Positions 25,337-35,283 are shown, counted from the first letter of the stretch. The stretch is DNA of 37,398 nt from an uncultured Flavobacterium sp. (GCF_946481155.1 NZ_CAMLMK010000017.1:1-37398); one strand, 5' to 3'. The notes: generated from the sequence alone by a model not told the origin. Made by a program: numbers and translations.

Positions 25337-26581
25337 ATGATCAAGAAAATTGGTTTATCTGCTGTTCTTTTATTTGCTGCGCTAAACGTTGCAAATGCGC
25401 AGGTAATAGAAACTAAAACGGAAGAAACTCCTAAGAAGGAAGAACAAAAGGAGGTTGCGAAATCTGAAAAAAAATGGTTTGAGAAAATTTCACTTAGAGG
25501 GTATGCGCAAATCCGCTACAATAAGCTTTTAGAAACTAACAGAGATTTAGGTTGCGAGCAATGTGATAAATCATGGGGAGGCGATAATAGTTTTTCTATT
25601 CGAAGAGGGCGTCTTGTTTTCTCAGGCGATGTTCATGACAGGGTTTATATTTATATCCAGCCTGATTTTGCCACGGATGCATCTTCCACTAACAAGCATT
25701 ACTTCAATTTAAGAGATGCTTATTTCGATCTGTCCCTTGATAAAGACAAGGAATACAGATTCAGAATTGGTCAGAGTAAGATTCCTTTTGGTTTTGAAAA
25801 CCTGCAATCATCTCAAAACAGGTTAACGTTGGATCGTAACGATGCTTTAAACAGTGCCGTAGCTAATGAACGTGATTTGGGGGTATTTTTCTACTGGGCG
25901 ACCAAAGAGAAAAGAAAATTGTTTAAAGAATTGGTTGATAGCGGTTTAAAAGGTTCCGGGGATTATGGATTGTTAGGTTTGGGTATTTACAACGGCCAGA
26001 CTGCAAATAAGCCCGAAGCAAACACTGATCAGCATTTTGTAGCCCGATTCACTTATCCATTTGAATTGTCAAACGGTCAGATTTTTGAAGCCAGTTTACA
26101 GGGATACACAGGGAAATATGTGGTAACTACACTAACGCCGGGAGTTATTTTAGAAGAAGGCTCACCTGAGTTTTCAGATCAGAGAGCAGCAGCTACTTTT
26201 GTATGGTATCCGAAACCTTTCGGTATTCAGGCAGAAGCTAATATCGGTACAGGACCTCAATACAACCCGGAAAATAATACGATTGAACAGAAAGAGCTTA
26301 AAGGTGCTTATGTTCAGATTATGTATAACGCTAAAATTAAGAATCAAATCCTGTTTCCTTTCGCAAAATACCAATGGTATGAAGGCGGTAAAAAGCACGA
26401 AACGGACGCAAGACTATATAAGGTAAATGATCTTGAAATCGGAGTGGAATGGCAGCCCATTAAAAATTTCGAATTAACGGCGGATTATACAATATCAAGC
26501 AGAAGATATGAAGATGCGAAATTACCGGTGAACCCGCAAAGCGGAAGCTTATTACGCTTACAGGTCCAGTTTAATTTCTAA
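25337..26581 (+). CDS. Phosphate-selective porin, OprO/OprP family
   Basis: Outer-membrane channel of 414 residues expected to let phosphate or polyphosphate into the periplasm. It has a signal peptide (about 1-21, ending ANAQ) and a short charged linker (ETKTEETPKKEEQKE). Then comes a barrel starting ISLRGYAQIRYNK, with the family pattern FSIRRGRLVFSGDVHDRVYIYIQPDFA and RIGQSKIPFGFENLQSS. It ends in a phenylalanine (VQFNF), the usual barrel-assembly signal. It lies directly upstream of pstS behind the same kind of repeats, which supports a phosphate role over other anions. A strong terminator follows. Confidence 0.9.
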   Translation: MIKKIGLSAVLLFAALNVANAQVIETKTEETPKKEEQKEVAKSEKKWFEKISLRGYAQIRYNKLLETNRDLGCEQCDKSWGGDNSFSIRRGRLVFSGDVHDRVYIYIQPDFATDASSTNKHYFNLRDAYFDLSLDKDKEYRFRIGQSKIPFGFENLQSSQNRLTLDRNDALNSAVANERDLGVFFYWATKEKRKLFKELVDSGLKGSGDYGLLGLGIYNGQTANKPEANTDQHFVARFTYPFELSNGQIFEASLQGYTGKYVVTTLTPGVILEEGSPEFSDQRAAATFVWYPKPFGIQAEANIGTGPQYNPENNTIEQKELKGAYVQIMYNAKIKNQILFPFAKYQWYEGGKKHETDARLYKVNDLEIGVEWQPIKNFELTADYTISSRRYEDAKLPVNPQSGSLLRLQVQFNF

Positions 26582-26600
26582 GCAAACTTAAAAACATTCT

Positions 26601-26637
26601 AAAAGGTGTAAATCATATTGTTTGATTTACACCTTTT
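26601..26637 (+). terminator. Terminator of the porin gene
   Basis: 15-bp perfect stem from AAAAGGTGTAAATCA with its complement at 26623-26637, a 7-base loop and a T-run. Confidence 0.9.
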
Positions 26638-26700
26638 TTGTTACCATATTATTATGACAGGATATTTGACGACACAATATAATAATACAGTAATAGTAGC

Positions 26701-26734
26701 TTAACGATAAGTTAATATAGCCAGCCTACTTTTG
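26701..26734 (+). promoter_or_regulatory. Pho-box-like repeats and -7 element of pstS
   Basis: TTAACGA (26701) and TTAATAT (26712) are spaced by 11 bases; TACTTTTG at 26727-26734 fits the -7 consensus. The layout parallels those at the porin and pstC promoters. Confidence 0.6.
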
Positions 26735-26759
26735 TTTCAAATTTAAAACAAGACACAAA

Positions 26760-27623
26760 ATGACTAAAAAAGCATTATTCTTAATGTTACCTCTAATTGG
26801 AATGTTAAGTTGCGGTAAAGAGAAAAAAGAAGAAACTACGTCTGAAAACAAAGTTGCTACAACTACTATTACGATGAAAGGTAGTGATACTGTTTTGCCT
26901 TTAGCGCAAAAAGAATCAGAAGAAATGATGAAAACAAACGCTGAAGTTAGTGTAACTGTTGTAGGTGGCGGAACCGGTGTTGGTGTCACAGCTCTTTTAG
27001 AAGGAACAACGGATATCGCAATGGCGTCAAGAGATTTAAAAACAGAAGAGAAATTAAAATTTTCAGAAGCTAAAAAAGAAATCGAGCAGGTTACCATCGC
27101 TTTTGATGCTTTAGCTGTAATTGTTCACCCTGAAAATAAAATAGGTCAATTGACTCGTGAGCAAATCGAGAAAATTTATACAGGAGAAATTAAAAACTGG
27201 AAAGAAGTAGGTGGAGCTGACGAAAAAATCGTTGCTTATTCAAGAGAATCTTCTTCAGGAACGTATGAATTTTTTAAAGAAGAAGTGTTGGATAAGAAAA
27301 ACTACGCTTCTGATATTTTGAGTATGCCGGCTACCGGAGCTATCGTTCAGGCAGTAGGTCAGACTAAAGGGGCTATTGGTTATGTAGGTTTAGCTTATGA
27401 AACGAAAGAAGTGAAAAAACTTTCTGTTTCTTATGACCAGGGAAAGACGTTTGTTGCTCCAAGTGTTGCATCAGCTAAAGATAAAACATATCCAATTGCA
27501 AGACCATTATTCTATATGTTTGAGAAAGCAAATGCAGCTAAAGTAAAAGCAGTTGTTGATTTTGCTACTTCACCGGAAGGTCAAAAAATCGTATCCGAGG
27601 TAGGCTACGTGCCGTTAAATTAA
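26760..27623 (+). CDS. pstS: Phosphate-binding lipoprotein PstS
   Basis: Captures phosphate in the periplasm for the PstCAB transporter. A lipoprotein signal with lipobox LSCG (Cys18) anchors it to a membrane, unlike the soluble E. coli PstS. The PBP-like fold shows phosphate-contact loops TMKGSDTVLPLAQ (near 39-51), ASRDLKTEEK and YSRESSSGTYEFF. Length is 287 residues. It forms its own transcription unit with a terminator before pstC, which would allow the binding protein to be made in excess over the permease. Confidence 0.95.
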   Translation: MTKKALFLMLPLIGMLSCGKEKKEETTSENKVATTTITMKGSDTVLPLAQKESEEMMKTNAEVSVTVVGGGTGVGVTALLEGTTDIAMASRDLKTEEKLKFSEAKKEIEQVTIAFDALAVIVHPENKIGQLTREQIEKIYTGEIKNWKEVGGADEKIVAYSRESSSGTYEFFKEEVLDKKNYASDILSMPATGAIVQAVGQTKGAIGYVGLAYETKEVKKLSVSYDQGKTFVAPSVASAKDKTYPIARPLFYMFEKANAAKVKAVVDFATSPEGQKIVSEVGYVPLN

Positions 27624-27643
27624 TAAAGGTTTTATGTTAATTA

Positions 27644-27677
27644 AAAAAAAGGCTGTCTTTACGGACAGCCTTTTTTT
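27644..27677 (+). terminator. Terminator of pstS
   Basis: Stem GGCTGTC/GACAGCC extended by A7 and T7, with a 6-base loop. The core stem is the same as that of the orphan terminator at 25181. Confidence 0.9.
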
Positions 27678-27719
27678 GTTGATATAGCTGAAAATTCCTA
27701 TATTTAAAGTCATCGCAGC

Positions 27720-27786
27720 GTAACATTAAGTTAACATAAGGTTAATATAAAAAACACATTCCGGAAGAAAGGCTCTTGTACTTTTG
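27720..27786 (+). promoter_or_regulatory. Pho-box-like repeats and -7 element of the pstCAB-phoU operon
   Basis: Three consecutive repeats, GTAACAT (27720), TTAACAT (27731) and TTAATAT (27742), are spaced by exactly 11 bases. TACTTTTG at 27779-27786 fits the -7 consensus, with no -33 TTG. Confidence 0.65.
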
Positions 27787-27808
27787 CGAAGAAAATAAAC
27801 CTATACAT

Positions 27809-29017
27809 TTGAAAACAGAATTTAAAAAAATAAAGGAAAAGATAATAGAAACGATTTTAATGCTAAGTAGTGCTGCTACTAGTATTACAGTTATTTTAAT
27901 TGTCTTTTTTTTATTCATTGAAGGTGCCGGTGTTTTTTCTAAAAAACCTATTGAAGAAGGTTTTGTATTAGCAGTACATCCTTCAAACTCAATAAACAAA
28001 TTGGAGCCTTCACAAATAAAAGACATTTTCGATAAAAAAATTACTAACTGGTCAGCAGTTGGTGGTAAAAACGAACCTATTGTTTTATTTAGGACGGAAG
28101 ATATTACCGAGTTTTATTCTGAAGAAGAACTAGGTGCGAATTTCGAGCATTTCCCCGCAAAAATTAATGAGTATGTTTCCAGGACGCCGGGCGTAATCGC
28201 ATTCTTCTCAGATAAGTATAAAGCAGACAACTTTCAGGGGAAAGAATTAGATATAGATAGAATCAAGATTTCCGAATTTCTTTCGGGTGAAGAATGGTTT
28301 CCAACGGCACAACCTGTTGCCCAGATGGGTGTGAAGCCTTTGATTTTAGGTACCTTATGGGTGAGCTTTGGAGCAATATTAATTGCTTTGCCTATCGGTC
28401 TTGCCGCGGCTATCTATTTAAGTGAAATTGCAAGAAAGCGAACACGGAATATTCTTAAGCCTTTAATCGAATTATTGGCAGGGATTCCATCAGTTGTATA
28501 TGGTTTTTTTGGATTAGTGGTAATTGTACCAATGATTCAGAGTGTTTTTAATTTACCGGTAGGAGAAACCGGATTGGCAGGAAGTGTTGTTTTAGCAATC
28601 ATGGCATTACCAACAATTATTACCATTTCGGAAGATGCAATGAACAATACACCTCGCGCCATGAAGGAAGCGAGTCTGGCTTTGGGAGCAAGTCATTGGC
28701 AAACGATTTATAAAGTGGTTATTCCTTATTCTGCTTCCGGAATTACAGCCGGGGCAATTCTTGGAATCGGTAGGGCTATTGGTGAAACCATGGCAGTTTT
28801 AATGGTAACCGGTAATGCTGCAGTGATTCCTCATACGCTTTTAGCACCGGTCAGAACAATTCCCGCAACTATTGCTGCCGAACTGGGTGAAGCTGCCAGC
28901 GGTGGATTGCATTATCAGTCGCTTTTCGCATTAGGATGTATTTTATTCCTGATAACTTTTGGTATTAATATGCTGGTGGAATTGGTTACTCACAGAAAAG
29001 CACATAAAAAGCATTAA
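27809..29017 (+). CDS. pstC: Phosphate ABC permease PstC with an inserted PstS-like region
   Basis: Inner-membrane half of the high-affinity phosphate channel. After TM1 (about residues 22-43) comes an extra periplasmic segment of roughly 105 residues (50-155). It reads like part of PstS: FVLAVHPSNSINKLEPSQIKDIF, ITNWSAVGGKNEPIV and YVSRTPGVIAFFSD match the corresponding parts of the neighbouring PstS. The phosphate loop SRESSSGTY is replaced by FRTEDITEF. The usual permease core follows (KPLILGTLWVSF; EAA loop near EASLALGASHWQTIYKVVIP). Length is 402 residues against 319 in E. coli. I chose TTG 27809 because the -7 element sits just upstream and no ATG lies nearby; this is less certain than the gene call. 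The pstA start follows three bases after the stop. Confidence 0.93.
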   Translation: MKTEFKKIKEKIIETILMLSSAATSITVILIVFFLFIEGAGVFSKKPIEEGFVLAVHPSNSINKLEPSQIKDIFDKKITNWSAVGGKNEPIVLFRTEDITEFYSEEELGANFEHFPAKINEYVSRTPGVIAFFSDKYKADNFQGKELDIDRIKISEFLSGEEWFPTAQPVAQMGVKPLILGTLWVSFGAILIALPIGLAAAIYLSEIARKRTRNILKPLIELLAGIPSVVYGFFGLVVIVPMIQSVFNLPVGETGLAGSVVLAIMALPTIITISEDAMNNTPRAMKEASLALGASHWQTIYKVVIPYSASGITAGAILGIGRAIGETMAVLMVTGNAAVIPHTLLAPVRTIPATIAAELGEAASGGLHYQSLFALGCILFLITFGINMLVELVTHRKAHKKH

Positions 29018-29020
29018 GAG

Positions 29021-29899
29021 ATGAAAAAAGTAAATCGTTTAGCAAAACGGAAAAGGAGAAATCAAAATATTGCTTTTGGATTATTTCAGTTCATCAGCTA
29101 TATTGTTGTAGCTCTTTTATTTGTGATATTGTCTTTTATAGTAATAAAAGGAATTGGTGTCATCAGCTGGGATTTTATTACTGAAATGCCAAAAGAAGGA
29201 ATGACACAAGGCGGAATTTTTCCAGCGATTGTAGGAACACTTTGCCTGGTTTTTGGGAGTATGCTTTTTGCTTTCCCCATAGGGGTTTTAGCCGCTATTT
29301 ATATGAATGAATATGTGAAGGACGGTTGGGTTAAAAGAATCATAAAGCAAATGACGAATAATCTTGCGGGAGTACCATCAATTGTGTTCGGACTTTTCGG
29401 TATGGCCTTATTTGTAAATAAATTGGAGTTTGGAGATTCGCTTCTTGCGGGATCTTTAACTTTAGGTTTATTGGCATTGCCAGTCGTAATCAGAACTACT
29501 GAAGAATCCTTAAAAGCAGTTGACAATACTTTCCGACAAGCCAGTTTAGGATTGGGAGCCAGCAAATGGCAAACAACCAGCAGAGTTGTTTTTCCAATCG
29601 CATTTCCAAATATTATCACGGGATTAATCCTTTCCATAGGAAGGGTTTCGGGGGAGACGGCTCCGATTTTGTTTACAGTTGCGGCTTATTTCCTTCCAAA
29701 ATTACCCACTTCGATATTTGACCAGGCCATGGCATTACCCTATCATTTGTATGTAATTTCAACGAGTGGGACGAATATTGAAGCATCACGTGCAATGGCT
29801 TATGGAACAGCTCTTGTTTTAATTATTATTGTATTAATCTCCAATTTATTAGCGAATGCACTTCGTAAGTATTTTGGAAAAAAAGTAAAAATGAATTAA
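29021..29899 (+). CDS. pstA: Phosphate ABC permease PstA
   Basis: Second membrane subunit of the phosphate transporter, 292 residues with about six transmembrane segments. The coupling (EAA-like) loop is [21 protein letters not shown], which contacts PstB. The N-terminus is basic ([15 protein letters not shown]), consistent with a cytoplasmic start. The periplasmic loop between TM1 and TM2 is of ordinary length, unlike that of PstC. It is tightly packed between pstC and pstB. Confidence 0.95.
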   Translation: MKKVNRLAKRKRRNQNIAFGLFQFISYIVVALLFVILSFIVIKGIGVISWDFITEMPKEGMTQGGIFPAIVGTLCLVFGSMLFAFPIGVLAAIYMNEYVKDGWVKRIIKQMTNNLAGVPSIVFGLFGMALFVNKLEFGDSLLAGSLTLGLLALPVVIRTTEESLKAVDNTFRQASLGLGASKWQTTSRVVFPIAFPNIITGLILSIGRVSGETAPILFTVAAYFLPKLPTSIFDQAMALPYHLYVISTSGTNIEASRAMAYGTALVLIIIVLISNLLANALRKYFGKKVKMN

Positions 29900-29900
29900 T

Positions 29901-30653
29901 ATGCATAAGATAGAATCAAAAAGAGTAAATTTTTATTACGGCGAAACCCAGGCCTTGCATGATATTTCGTTATCGATGAAGGAGAATACGGTTACGGCAT
30001 TAATCGGACCTTCCGGTTGCGGAAAGTCTACCTATCTGCGTTTACTGAACCGAATGAATGATCTGATAGATAAAACCAGCCTGAATGGTTCAATTTTAAT
30101 CGACGGTAAAGATATTTATGCAAAAAATACCAATGTTGATGATTTGCGTAAGAACGTGGGAATGGTTTTTCAAAAGCCAAATCCGTTTCCAAAATCCATT
30201 TACGAAAATGTAGCTTATGGATTGAAAGTAAACGGAATCACTGATAAAAAGATAATTGAAGAACGCGTAATTACTTCAATCGAACAAGTTGCTCTTTGGG
30301 ATGAAGTAAAAGATAAGCTTAAAAAATCAGCGTTTGAACTTTCCGGTGGTCAGCAGCAACGTTTGTGTATTGCCCGTGCTCTTGCCATTCAGCCTTCGGT
30401 GTTGCTAATGGATGAGCCCACTTCGGCACTGGATCCGATTTCTACTTCTAAAGTGGAAGAGCTTATTTATGACCTGAAAAATAAATATACCATTGTTATT
30501 GTCACTCATAATATGCAACAAGCAGGACGTGTGAGCGATTCCACAGCTTTTTTCTATATGGGAGAATTGATTGAATACGATAAAACCAAAAATCTGTTTA
30601 CCAATCCTAAAAAAGAACGTACACAAAATTATATAACAGGACGTTTTGGTTGA
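29901..30653 (+). CDS. pstB: Phosphate ABC transporter ATP-binding protein PstB
   Basis: ATPase that drives phosphate import. Walker A is GPSGCGKST (residues 36-44), the signature is LSGGQQQR, Walker B is [13 protein letters not shown] and the switch histidine is in IVTHNMQQA. At 250 residues it is typical. Its ATG lies one base after the pstA stop. Confidence 0.97.
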   Translation: MHKIESKRVNFYYGETQALHDISLSMKENTVTALIGPSGCGKSTYLRLLNRMNDLIDKTSLNGSILIDGKDIYAKNTNVDDLRKNVGMVFQKPNPFPKSIYENVAYGLKVNGITDKKIIEERVITSIEQVALWDEVKDKLKKSAFELSGGQQQRLCIARALAIQPSVLLMDEPTSALDPISTSKVEELIYDLKNKYTIVIVTHNMQQAGRVSDSTAFFYMGELIEYDKTKNLFTNPKKERTQNYITGRFG

Positions 30654-30708
30654 TTTTATTAAAAGTCAAAATTAAATTCTGTTTATAATTCCTTAAAAAA
30701 TATACCAC

Positions 30709-31386
30709 ATGACACAGTTAGATAACGAAATACAAAATTTAAAAGAAGAGTTAATTGAATTATGGCTTTTGGTTAATTTGCAATTGCAAAAAGCGCATGA
30801 ATCGTTGCAGACTTTAGATAAAGATTTAGCACGTGAAGTAATTGCCAATGAAAAACGAGTTAATTCTTATGAATTAAAACTGGATCGAAACTGCGAAAAC
30901 GTTTTTGCGCTTTTCAATCCTGTTGCCATGGATTTACGCTTTGTCCTGGCGGTTTTAAAAATCAATTCTAATTTAGAACGAACTGGAGACATTGCTGAAG
31001 GCATTGCTAAATTTGTAAAAGAAATAGCCAGCGATTTTGATAAAGATTTATTGGAAATTGCACGTGTTAATGAGATGTTCATGGCATCTATTTCAATGAT
31101 GGAAAATGTTTTGGAAGCTTTTGTAAAAGAAGATACCAAAATGGCACGTAAAATTTTTAAGGAAGATGAGGTTTTAGACCAAATCAATAAAAAAGCAAAT
31201 GGTGTTATTGCGAAATACTGTAAAGAAAACCCGGACAAGATAGATCAGGCTTTATACTTGCTATCCATCATCCGAAAACTGGAGCGAGTGGGCGATCAGG
31301 CGAAAAACATGGCAGAAGAAACTATTTTCTATATTGAGGCTAAGGTTTTACGACATAAGTCAAAATCAGATAAAAAGAAGAAATAA
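30709..31386 (+). CDS. phoU: Phosphate signalling protein PhoU
   Basis: Helical-bundle protein that links the PstSCAB transporter to the PhoR kinase and keeps the Pho regulon off when phosphate is plentiful. Two PhoU repeats are visible, each with the metal-binding pattern, for example NLERTGDIAEGIA and KLERVGDQAKNMAEE. Length is 225 residues. It ends the pst operon, 55 bases after pstB, with a terminator overlapping its stop codon. No phoB/phoR pair is in the window, so the kinase and regulator are encoded elsewhere. Confidence 0.95.
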   Translation: MTQLDNEIQNLKEELIELWLLVNLQLQKAHESLQTLDKDLAREVIANEKRVNSYELKLDRNCENVFALFNPVAMDLRFVLAVLKINSNLERTGDIAEGIAKFVKEIASDFDKDLLEIARVNEMFMASISMMENVLEAFVKEDTKMARKIFKEDEVLDQINKKANGVIAKYCKENPDKIDQALYLLSIIRKLERVGDQAKNMAEETIFYIEAKVLRHKSKSDKKKK

Positions 31387-31416
31387 AAAATGGCGGTTTA
31401 ATAACCGCCATTTTTT
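31385..31416. terminator. Bidirectional terminator between phoU and ybaB
   Basis: Stem AATGGCGGTT/AACCGCCATT with the loop TAAT, extended by A-run and T-run pairing. It overlaps both stop codons of the convergent genes. Confidence 0.9.
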
Positions 31417-31738
31417 ACTTAAACATATCCATACCCGGAATATTCGGCATGCCGTCTTTGGCTACAGCTCCTAATTCGGCTTCATTTACATTGGTAGCCT
31501 TTGCAATGGCTTTGTTCATAACTAAAACCATATAATCTTCCAGCTGCTCTTTGTCTTCCAGCAGGCTATCGTCTATAGTTATTGATTTTACGGTGCGATT
31601 GGCCGTTAGTGTTACTCTTAAAAGCCCGTCATTGCTTTGCTCGTCAATCAAAACGGTATCAAGTCTTTTCTTTGTTTCTTCAATTTTTTGTTGGGTTTCT
31701 TTAAGCTTACCCATCATACCCATGATATCTCCAAACAT
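31415..31738 (-). CDS. ybaB: YbaB/EbfC-family nucleoid-associated protein
   Basis: Small DNA-binding protein of 107 residues. It has the family pattern of an N-terminal helix ([26 protein letters not shown]), a central sheet ([16 protein letters not shown]) and a C-terminal helix with [17 protein letters not shown]. It binds DNA as a dimer and organises the nucleoid. In many bacteria ybaB lies between dnaX and recR; here it stands alone between phoU and the peptidase. Confidence 0.93.
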   Translation of the reverse strand: MFGDIMGMMGKLKETQQKIEETKKRLDTVLIDEQSNDGLLRVTLTANRTVKSITIDDSLLEDKEQLEDYMVLVMNKAIAKATNVNEAELGAVAKDGMPNIPGMDMFK

Positions 31739-31838
31739 GTTAATAAATTTAATGGTTAATGAATGGCAAAATTATTAAATTGCCAATAGATATTTACATT
31801 TAAATAGGGAAACAATTCCTTTTAAGCTGTGTTTGGCG

Positions 31839-31846
31839 TACTTTTG
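31839..31846 (+). promoter_or_regulatory. Possible -7 element of the S9 peptidase gene (TACTTTTG)
   Basis: TACTTTTG matches TAnnTTTG about 31 bases before the start codon. A -33 TTG at normal distance is not evident. Confidence 0.45.
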
Positions 31847-31877
31847 TAGGCTATAATGCACAAAATAAAATCCAAAA

Positions 31878-33938
31878 ATGACAAATACAATTACTCCTCC
31901 GGTTGCGGCCGTAAAACCTAAAATACTGGAAAAACACGGAATCGTTCGTACAGATAATTACTATTGGTTAAACGAAAGGGAAAATCCGGAAGTGATTGAT
32001 TATCTGAACAAAGAAAACGAGTATTACAATGCTATGACGGCGCATACCAAGCAATTCCAGGCCGATTTGTTTGAGGAAATGAAGTCAAGAATAAAAGAAG
32101 ACGACAGCTCCGTGCCTTATTTATACAACGGTTATTACTACATTACCCGTTTCGAAAAAGGGAAAGATTACCCGATTTATTCCCGAAAAAAAGAAACTCT
32201 GGAAGCTCCGGAAGAAATTATGTTCGACGGAAATGAAATGGCGAAAGGACATGCCTACTTCCAATTGAGCGGTCTGAGCGTTTCTGAAGATAATAAATGG
32301 TGTGCTTTTGCTGTCGATACGGTTTCCAGACGTGAATATACCATTCAGATTAAAAACCTTGAGACCGGAGACATTCTTCCGGTAAAACTGGAAAAAACTA
32401 CCGGAGGTTCTACTTGGGCAGCTGATAACAAAACGTTGTTTTACACCAGAAAAGATCTTGTTACGCTTCGTTCCGAGAAAATTTACAAGCATAAATTAGG
32501 TTCGGAAGCCAATGAAGATGTGGTAGTTTATCATGAAAAAGATGATACTTTTTCTGTTTTCGTCTACAAAGGAAAATCCAAGAAGTATCTTGTAATTGGT
32601 TCTTCAAGTACATTAACTTCTGAATATCAAATCTTAAGATCGGATAATCCGGATGGCGAATTTCAGCTGTTCCAGAAAAGAACACGAGGATTAGAATATT
32701 CCATTTCTCATTATGGTGATAATTTTTATGTGGTAACAAATAAGGATAAAGCCACCAATTTCAAATTGATGAAAACTCCTGAAAATGCTACCGGAAGAGA
32801 AAATTGGGTTGATTTGATTCCGCACAGGGAAGATACTTTGCTGGAAGGTATTGAGATTTTCAAAGATTATCTGGTAGTTGAGGAACGTAATAACGGTCTG
32901 AATAAAATCCGAATCATGCCTTGGAGCGGGGAAGGGGATTATTATTTGCCTTTCGAAATTGAAACTTACACCGCTTATACGACTACGAATGTAGATTTTG
33001 ACACGGAAATTTTGCGCTACAGCTACCAATCGATGGCAACGCCTTCTTCGGTTATTGATTTCAACATGCGTACCAAGGAAAAAAATATCATGAAAGAGCA
33101 GGAAGTTCTTGGCGGAAAATTCGATAAGCACAACTATACCGAAGAACGTATTTGGGCAACCGCACAGGACGGAACGAAAGTGCCAATTTCAATGGTGTAC
33201 CGAAATGGAATTGTGAAGGACGGTAAGAATCCGTTATTGTTGTACGCATACGGTTCTTACGGTGCTTCAATGGATCCTTATTTTTCTTCAATCCGCCTGA
33301 GTTTACTGGATAGAGGATTTATTTACGCCATCGCTCATATTCGTGGCGGTGAAGATTTAGGTCGTCAATGGTATGACAATGGAAAACTGCTGAAAAAAAT
33401 GAACACTTTTACCGATTTTATCGATTGTTCCAAATTCGTAATCGAGCAAAATTATACTTCTGCAGCACATTTATATGCGGAAGGAGGTTCTGCAGGCGGA
33501 TTGCTGATGGGCGCGATTATCAATATGGCTCCGGAACTGTACAATGGAATAATCGCTCAGGTACCTTTTGTGGATGTTGTGACAACGATGCTGGATGATA
33601 CTATTCCGCTTACAACCGGTGAATATGATGAGTGGGGCAATCCAAATGACAAGGAATATTTCGATTATATGTTGTCCTATTCGCCTTACGATAATGTTGT
33701 TGCACAAAAATATCCAAATATGTTAGTGACAACCGGATTGCATGATTCTCAGGTGCAATATTGGGAACCGGCAAAATGGGTGGCTAAATTACGAGTTATG
33801 AAGCTGGGAGACAGTCAGTTATTTATGGATATAAATATGGACACAGGTCACGGAGGAGCTTCCGGTAGGTTTGAAGCCATAAAGGAAGTGACCAAAGAGT
33901 ATACTTTTTTGTTAGATTTAGAAGGAATTAAAAAGTAG
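31878..33938 (+). CDS. S9A family oligopeptidase (oligopeptidase B / protease II type)
   Basis: Serine peptidase of 686 residues that cuts short peptides, typically after basic residues in oligopeptidase B. An N-terminal helix-rich segment ([26 protein letters not shown]) leads into a seven-bladed propeller and a C-terminal alpha/beta hydrolase. The catalytic triad is S538 (GGSAGG), D623 ([12 protein letters not shown]) and H658 ([13 protein letters not shown]). No signal peptide is seen, so it is probably cytoplasmic. Prolyl-oligopeptidase specificity cannot be excluded. There is no clear terminator before the next gene. Confidence 0.92.
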   Translation: MTNTITPPVAAVKPKILEKHGIVRTDNYYWLNERENPEVIDYLNKENEYYNAMTAHTKQFQADLFEEMKSRIKEDDSSVPYLYNGYYYITRFEKGKDYPIYSRKKETLEAPEEIMFDGNEMAKGHAYFQLSGLSVSEDNKWCAFAVDTVSRREYTIQIKNLETGDILPVKLEKTTGGSTWAADNKTLFYTRKDLVTLRSEKIYKHKLGSEANEDVVVYHEKDDTFSVFVYKGKSKKYLVIGSSSTLTSEYQILRSDNPDGEFQLFQKRTRGLEYSISHYGDNFYVVTNKDKATNFKLMKTPENATGRENWVDLIPHREDTLLEGIEIFKDYLVVEERNNGLNKIRIMPWSGEGDYYLPFEIETYTAYTTTNVDFDTEILRYSYQSMATPSSVIDFNMRTKEKNIMKEQEVLGGKFDKHNYTEERIWATAQDGTKVPISMVYRNGIVKDGKNPLLLYAYGSYGASMDPYFSSIRLSLLDRGFIYAIAHIRGGEDLGRQWYDNGKLLKKMNTFTDFIDCSKFVIEQNYTSAAHLYAEGGSAGGLLMGAIINMAPELYNGIIAQVPFVDVVTTMLDDTIPLTTGEYDEWGNPNDKEYFDYMLSYSPYDNVVAQKYPNMLVTTGLHDSQVQYWEPAKWVAKLRVMKLGDSQLFMDINMDTGHGGASGRFEAIKEVTKEYTFLLDLEGIKK

Positions 33939-33953
33939 ATAAAGAATTTTTTA

Positions 33954-33961
33954 TACATTTG
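33954..33961 (+). promoter_or_regulatory. Possible -7 element of the CBS-like gene (TACATTTG)
   Basis: TACATTTG fits the Bacteroidota -7 consensus. It overlaps the more upstream TTG of the same frame, so it supports the downstream ATG at 34019 as the true start. Confidence 0.5.
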
Positions 33962-34018
33962 CAAGGTTGTGAATTTTCCAAAAATGATTATATTCACATC
34001 TTGAGTAATTTATTTTTT

Positions 34019-35059
34019 ATGAAAGAAGAAATAAAAGCCTATAATAACGTATTGGAATTAATAGGAAATACGCCCCTTATTAAGCTTAATACAATCACCG
34101 AAGGATTAAAAGGTAACTTTTATGCAAAAGTAGAAGCCTTTAATCCGGGACATTCCACAAAAGACAGGATTGCTCTTTATATAATTGAAGAAGCTGAAAG
34201 AAGAGGGATTTTAAAACCCGGCGATACAATTATTGAGACCACTTCGGGAAATACAGGCTTTAGCTTAGCGATGGTAAGCATTATTAAAGGTTATGATTGC
34301 GTACTGGCTGTTAGCTCAAAATCTTCAAAAGATAAAATTGATATGTTGAGAGCTATGGGTGCGAAGGTATATGTATGCCCTGCCCATGTTTCCGCAGACG
34401 ATTCCCGTTCCTATTATAATGTTGCAAAACGTTTACATGAAGAAACGAAAGGTTCGGTTTATATCAATCAGTACTTTAACGACCTGAATGTTGACGCGCA
34501 TTATAAAACCACAGGCCCTGAAATTTGGGAACAGACACAAGGAAAGATTACCCATTTTGTTGCCTGCAGCGGAACGGGAGGTACTATTTCCGGAACAGCA
34601 CGTTATTTAAAAGAGCAAAATCCGAATATCAAGGTTTTTGGTGTTGATGCTTTTGGTTCGGTATTGAAAAAATATCATGAAACAAGAGAGTTTGACAACG
34701 ACGAAATCTATCCATACAGAATCGAAGGTTTAGGAAAGAATTTAATTCCTTCTGCTACTGATTTCGATTCTATCGATAAATTCACCAAAGTAACCGACGA
34801 GGAAAGTGCACACACTGCCCGTGAGATTGCTAAAAAAGAAGGTTTATTCGTAGGATACACATCAGGTGCAGCAATGCAGGCCATCAAGCAATTTGCTGAA
34901 GAAGGTGAGTTTGACGAAAACAGCAACGTAATCGTTATTTTCCCTGACCACGGATCACGTTACATGAGTAAAGTGTTCAGTGATGAATGGATGAACGAGC
35001 AAGGTTTCTTTGACAGCGTAAATGCGGAAGAAGCTCAGAAAATCGAATTCATAAAATAG
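34019..35059 (+). CDS. PLP-dependent cysteine synthase / cystathionine beta-synthase-type enzyme
   Basis: Beta-replacement PLP enzyme of 346 residues. The PLP lysine is K48 in [22 protein letters not shown], the phosphate-binding loop is [11 protein letters not shown], and the substrate loop is [12 protein letters not shown]. The C-terminal [13 protein letters not shown] stretch is more typical of cystathionine beta-synthase catalytic cores than of CysK. No CBS regulatory domains follow. It may make cysteine or cystathionine from serine and a thiol partner. I chose ATG 34019 ([10 protein letters not shown]) because the longer frame overlaps a promoter element. Confidence 0.85.
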   Translation: MKEEIKAYNNVLELIGNTPLIKLNTITEGLKGNFYAKVEAFNPGHSTKDRIALYIIEEAERRGILKPGDTIIETTSGNTGFSLAMVSIIKGYDCVLAVSSKSSKDKIDMLRAMGAKVYVCPAHVSADDSRSYYNVAKRLHEETKGSVYINQYFNDLNVDAHYKTTGPEIWEQTQGKITHFVACSGTGGTISGTARYLKEQNPNIKVFGVDAFGSVLKKYHETREFDNDEIYPYRIEGLGKNLIPSATDFDSIDKFTKVTDEESAHTAREIAKKEGLFVGYTSGAAMQAIKQFAEEGEFDENSNVIVIFPDHGSRYMSKVFSDEWMNEQGFFDSVNAEEAQKIEFIK

Positions 35060-35110
35060 ACGTCTTAGATAGTTAGATTTTTAGACTTCTTAGATTGTCA
35101 GAAATAAAGG

Positions 35111-35132
35111 AACTCCGCTGAAAAGTGGAGTT
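35111..35132 (+). terminator. Terminator of the CBS-like gene
   Basis: Stem AACTCCGCT/AGTGGAGTT (one G-T pair) with the loop GAAA, followed by T-rich sequence. Confidence 0.8.
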
Positions 35133-35163
35133 TTTTGTTTTTTTATAGTTACCCAAAAGACCT

Positions 35164-35245
35164 ATTGTCATTTCTACCGGAGGGAGAAATCACATAATAA
35201 AATTACCTAAGATTATGAGATTCCTCCTTGCGTCGGAATGACAAT
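35164..35245. repeat. Imperfect inverted-repeat element (ATTGTCATTTC ... GGAATGACAAT)
   Basis: Left arm 35164-35191 and right arm 35217-35245 are inverse complements at about 70 percent of positions, with the outer ATTGTCATT/AATGACAAT exact. It is placed between the terminators of two convergent genes. Confidence 0.6.
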
Positions 35246-35256
35246 TATCAACAAAA

Positions 35257-35283
35257 AAACTCCGAAGAAATACTTCGGAGTTT
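35257..35283 (-). terminator. Terminator of yebC
   Basis: 11-bp perfect stem AAACTCCGAAG/CTTCGGAGTTT with a 5-base loop, followed on the minus strand by a T-run. Confidence 0.88.

Noticed and set aside
32121..33131. Long antisense ORFs within the S9 peptidase gene
   Set aside because: The sense gene has intact catalytic residues and full length; the antisense frames have no recognisable motif.
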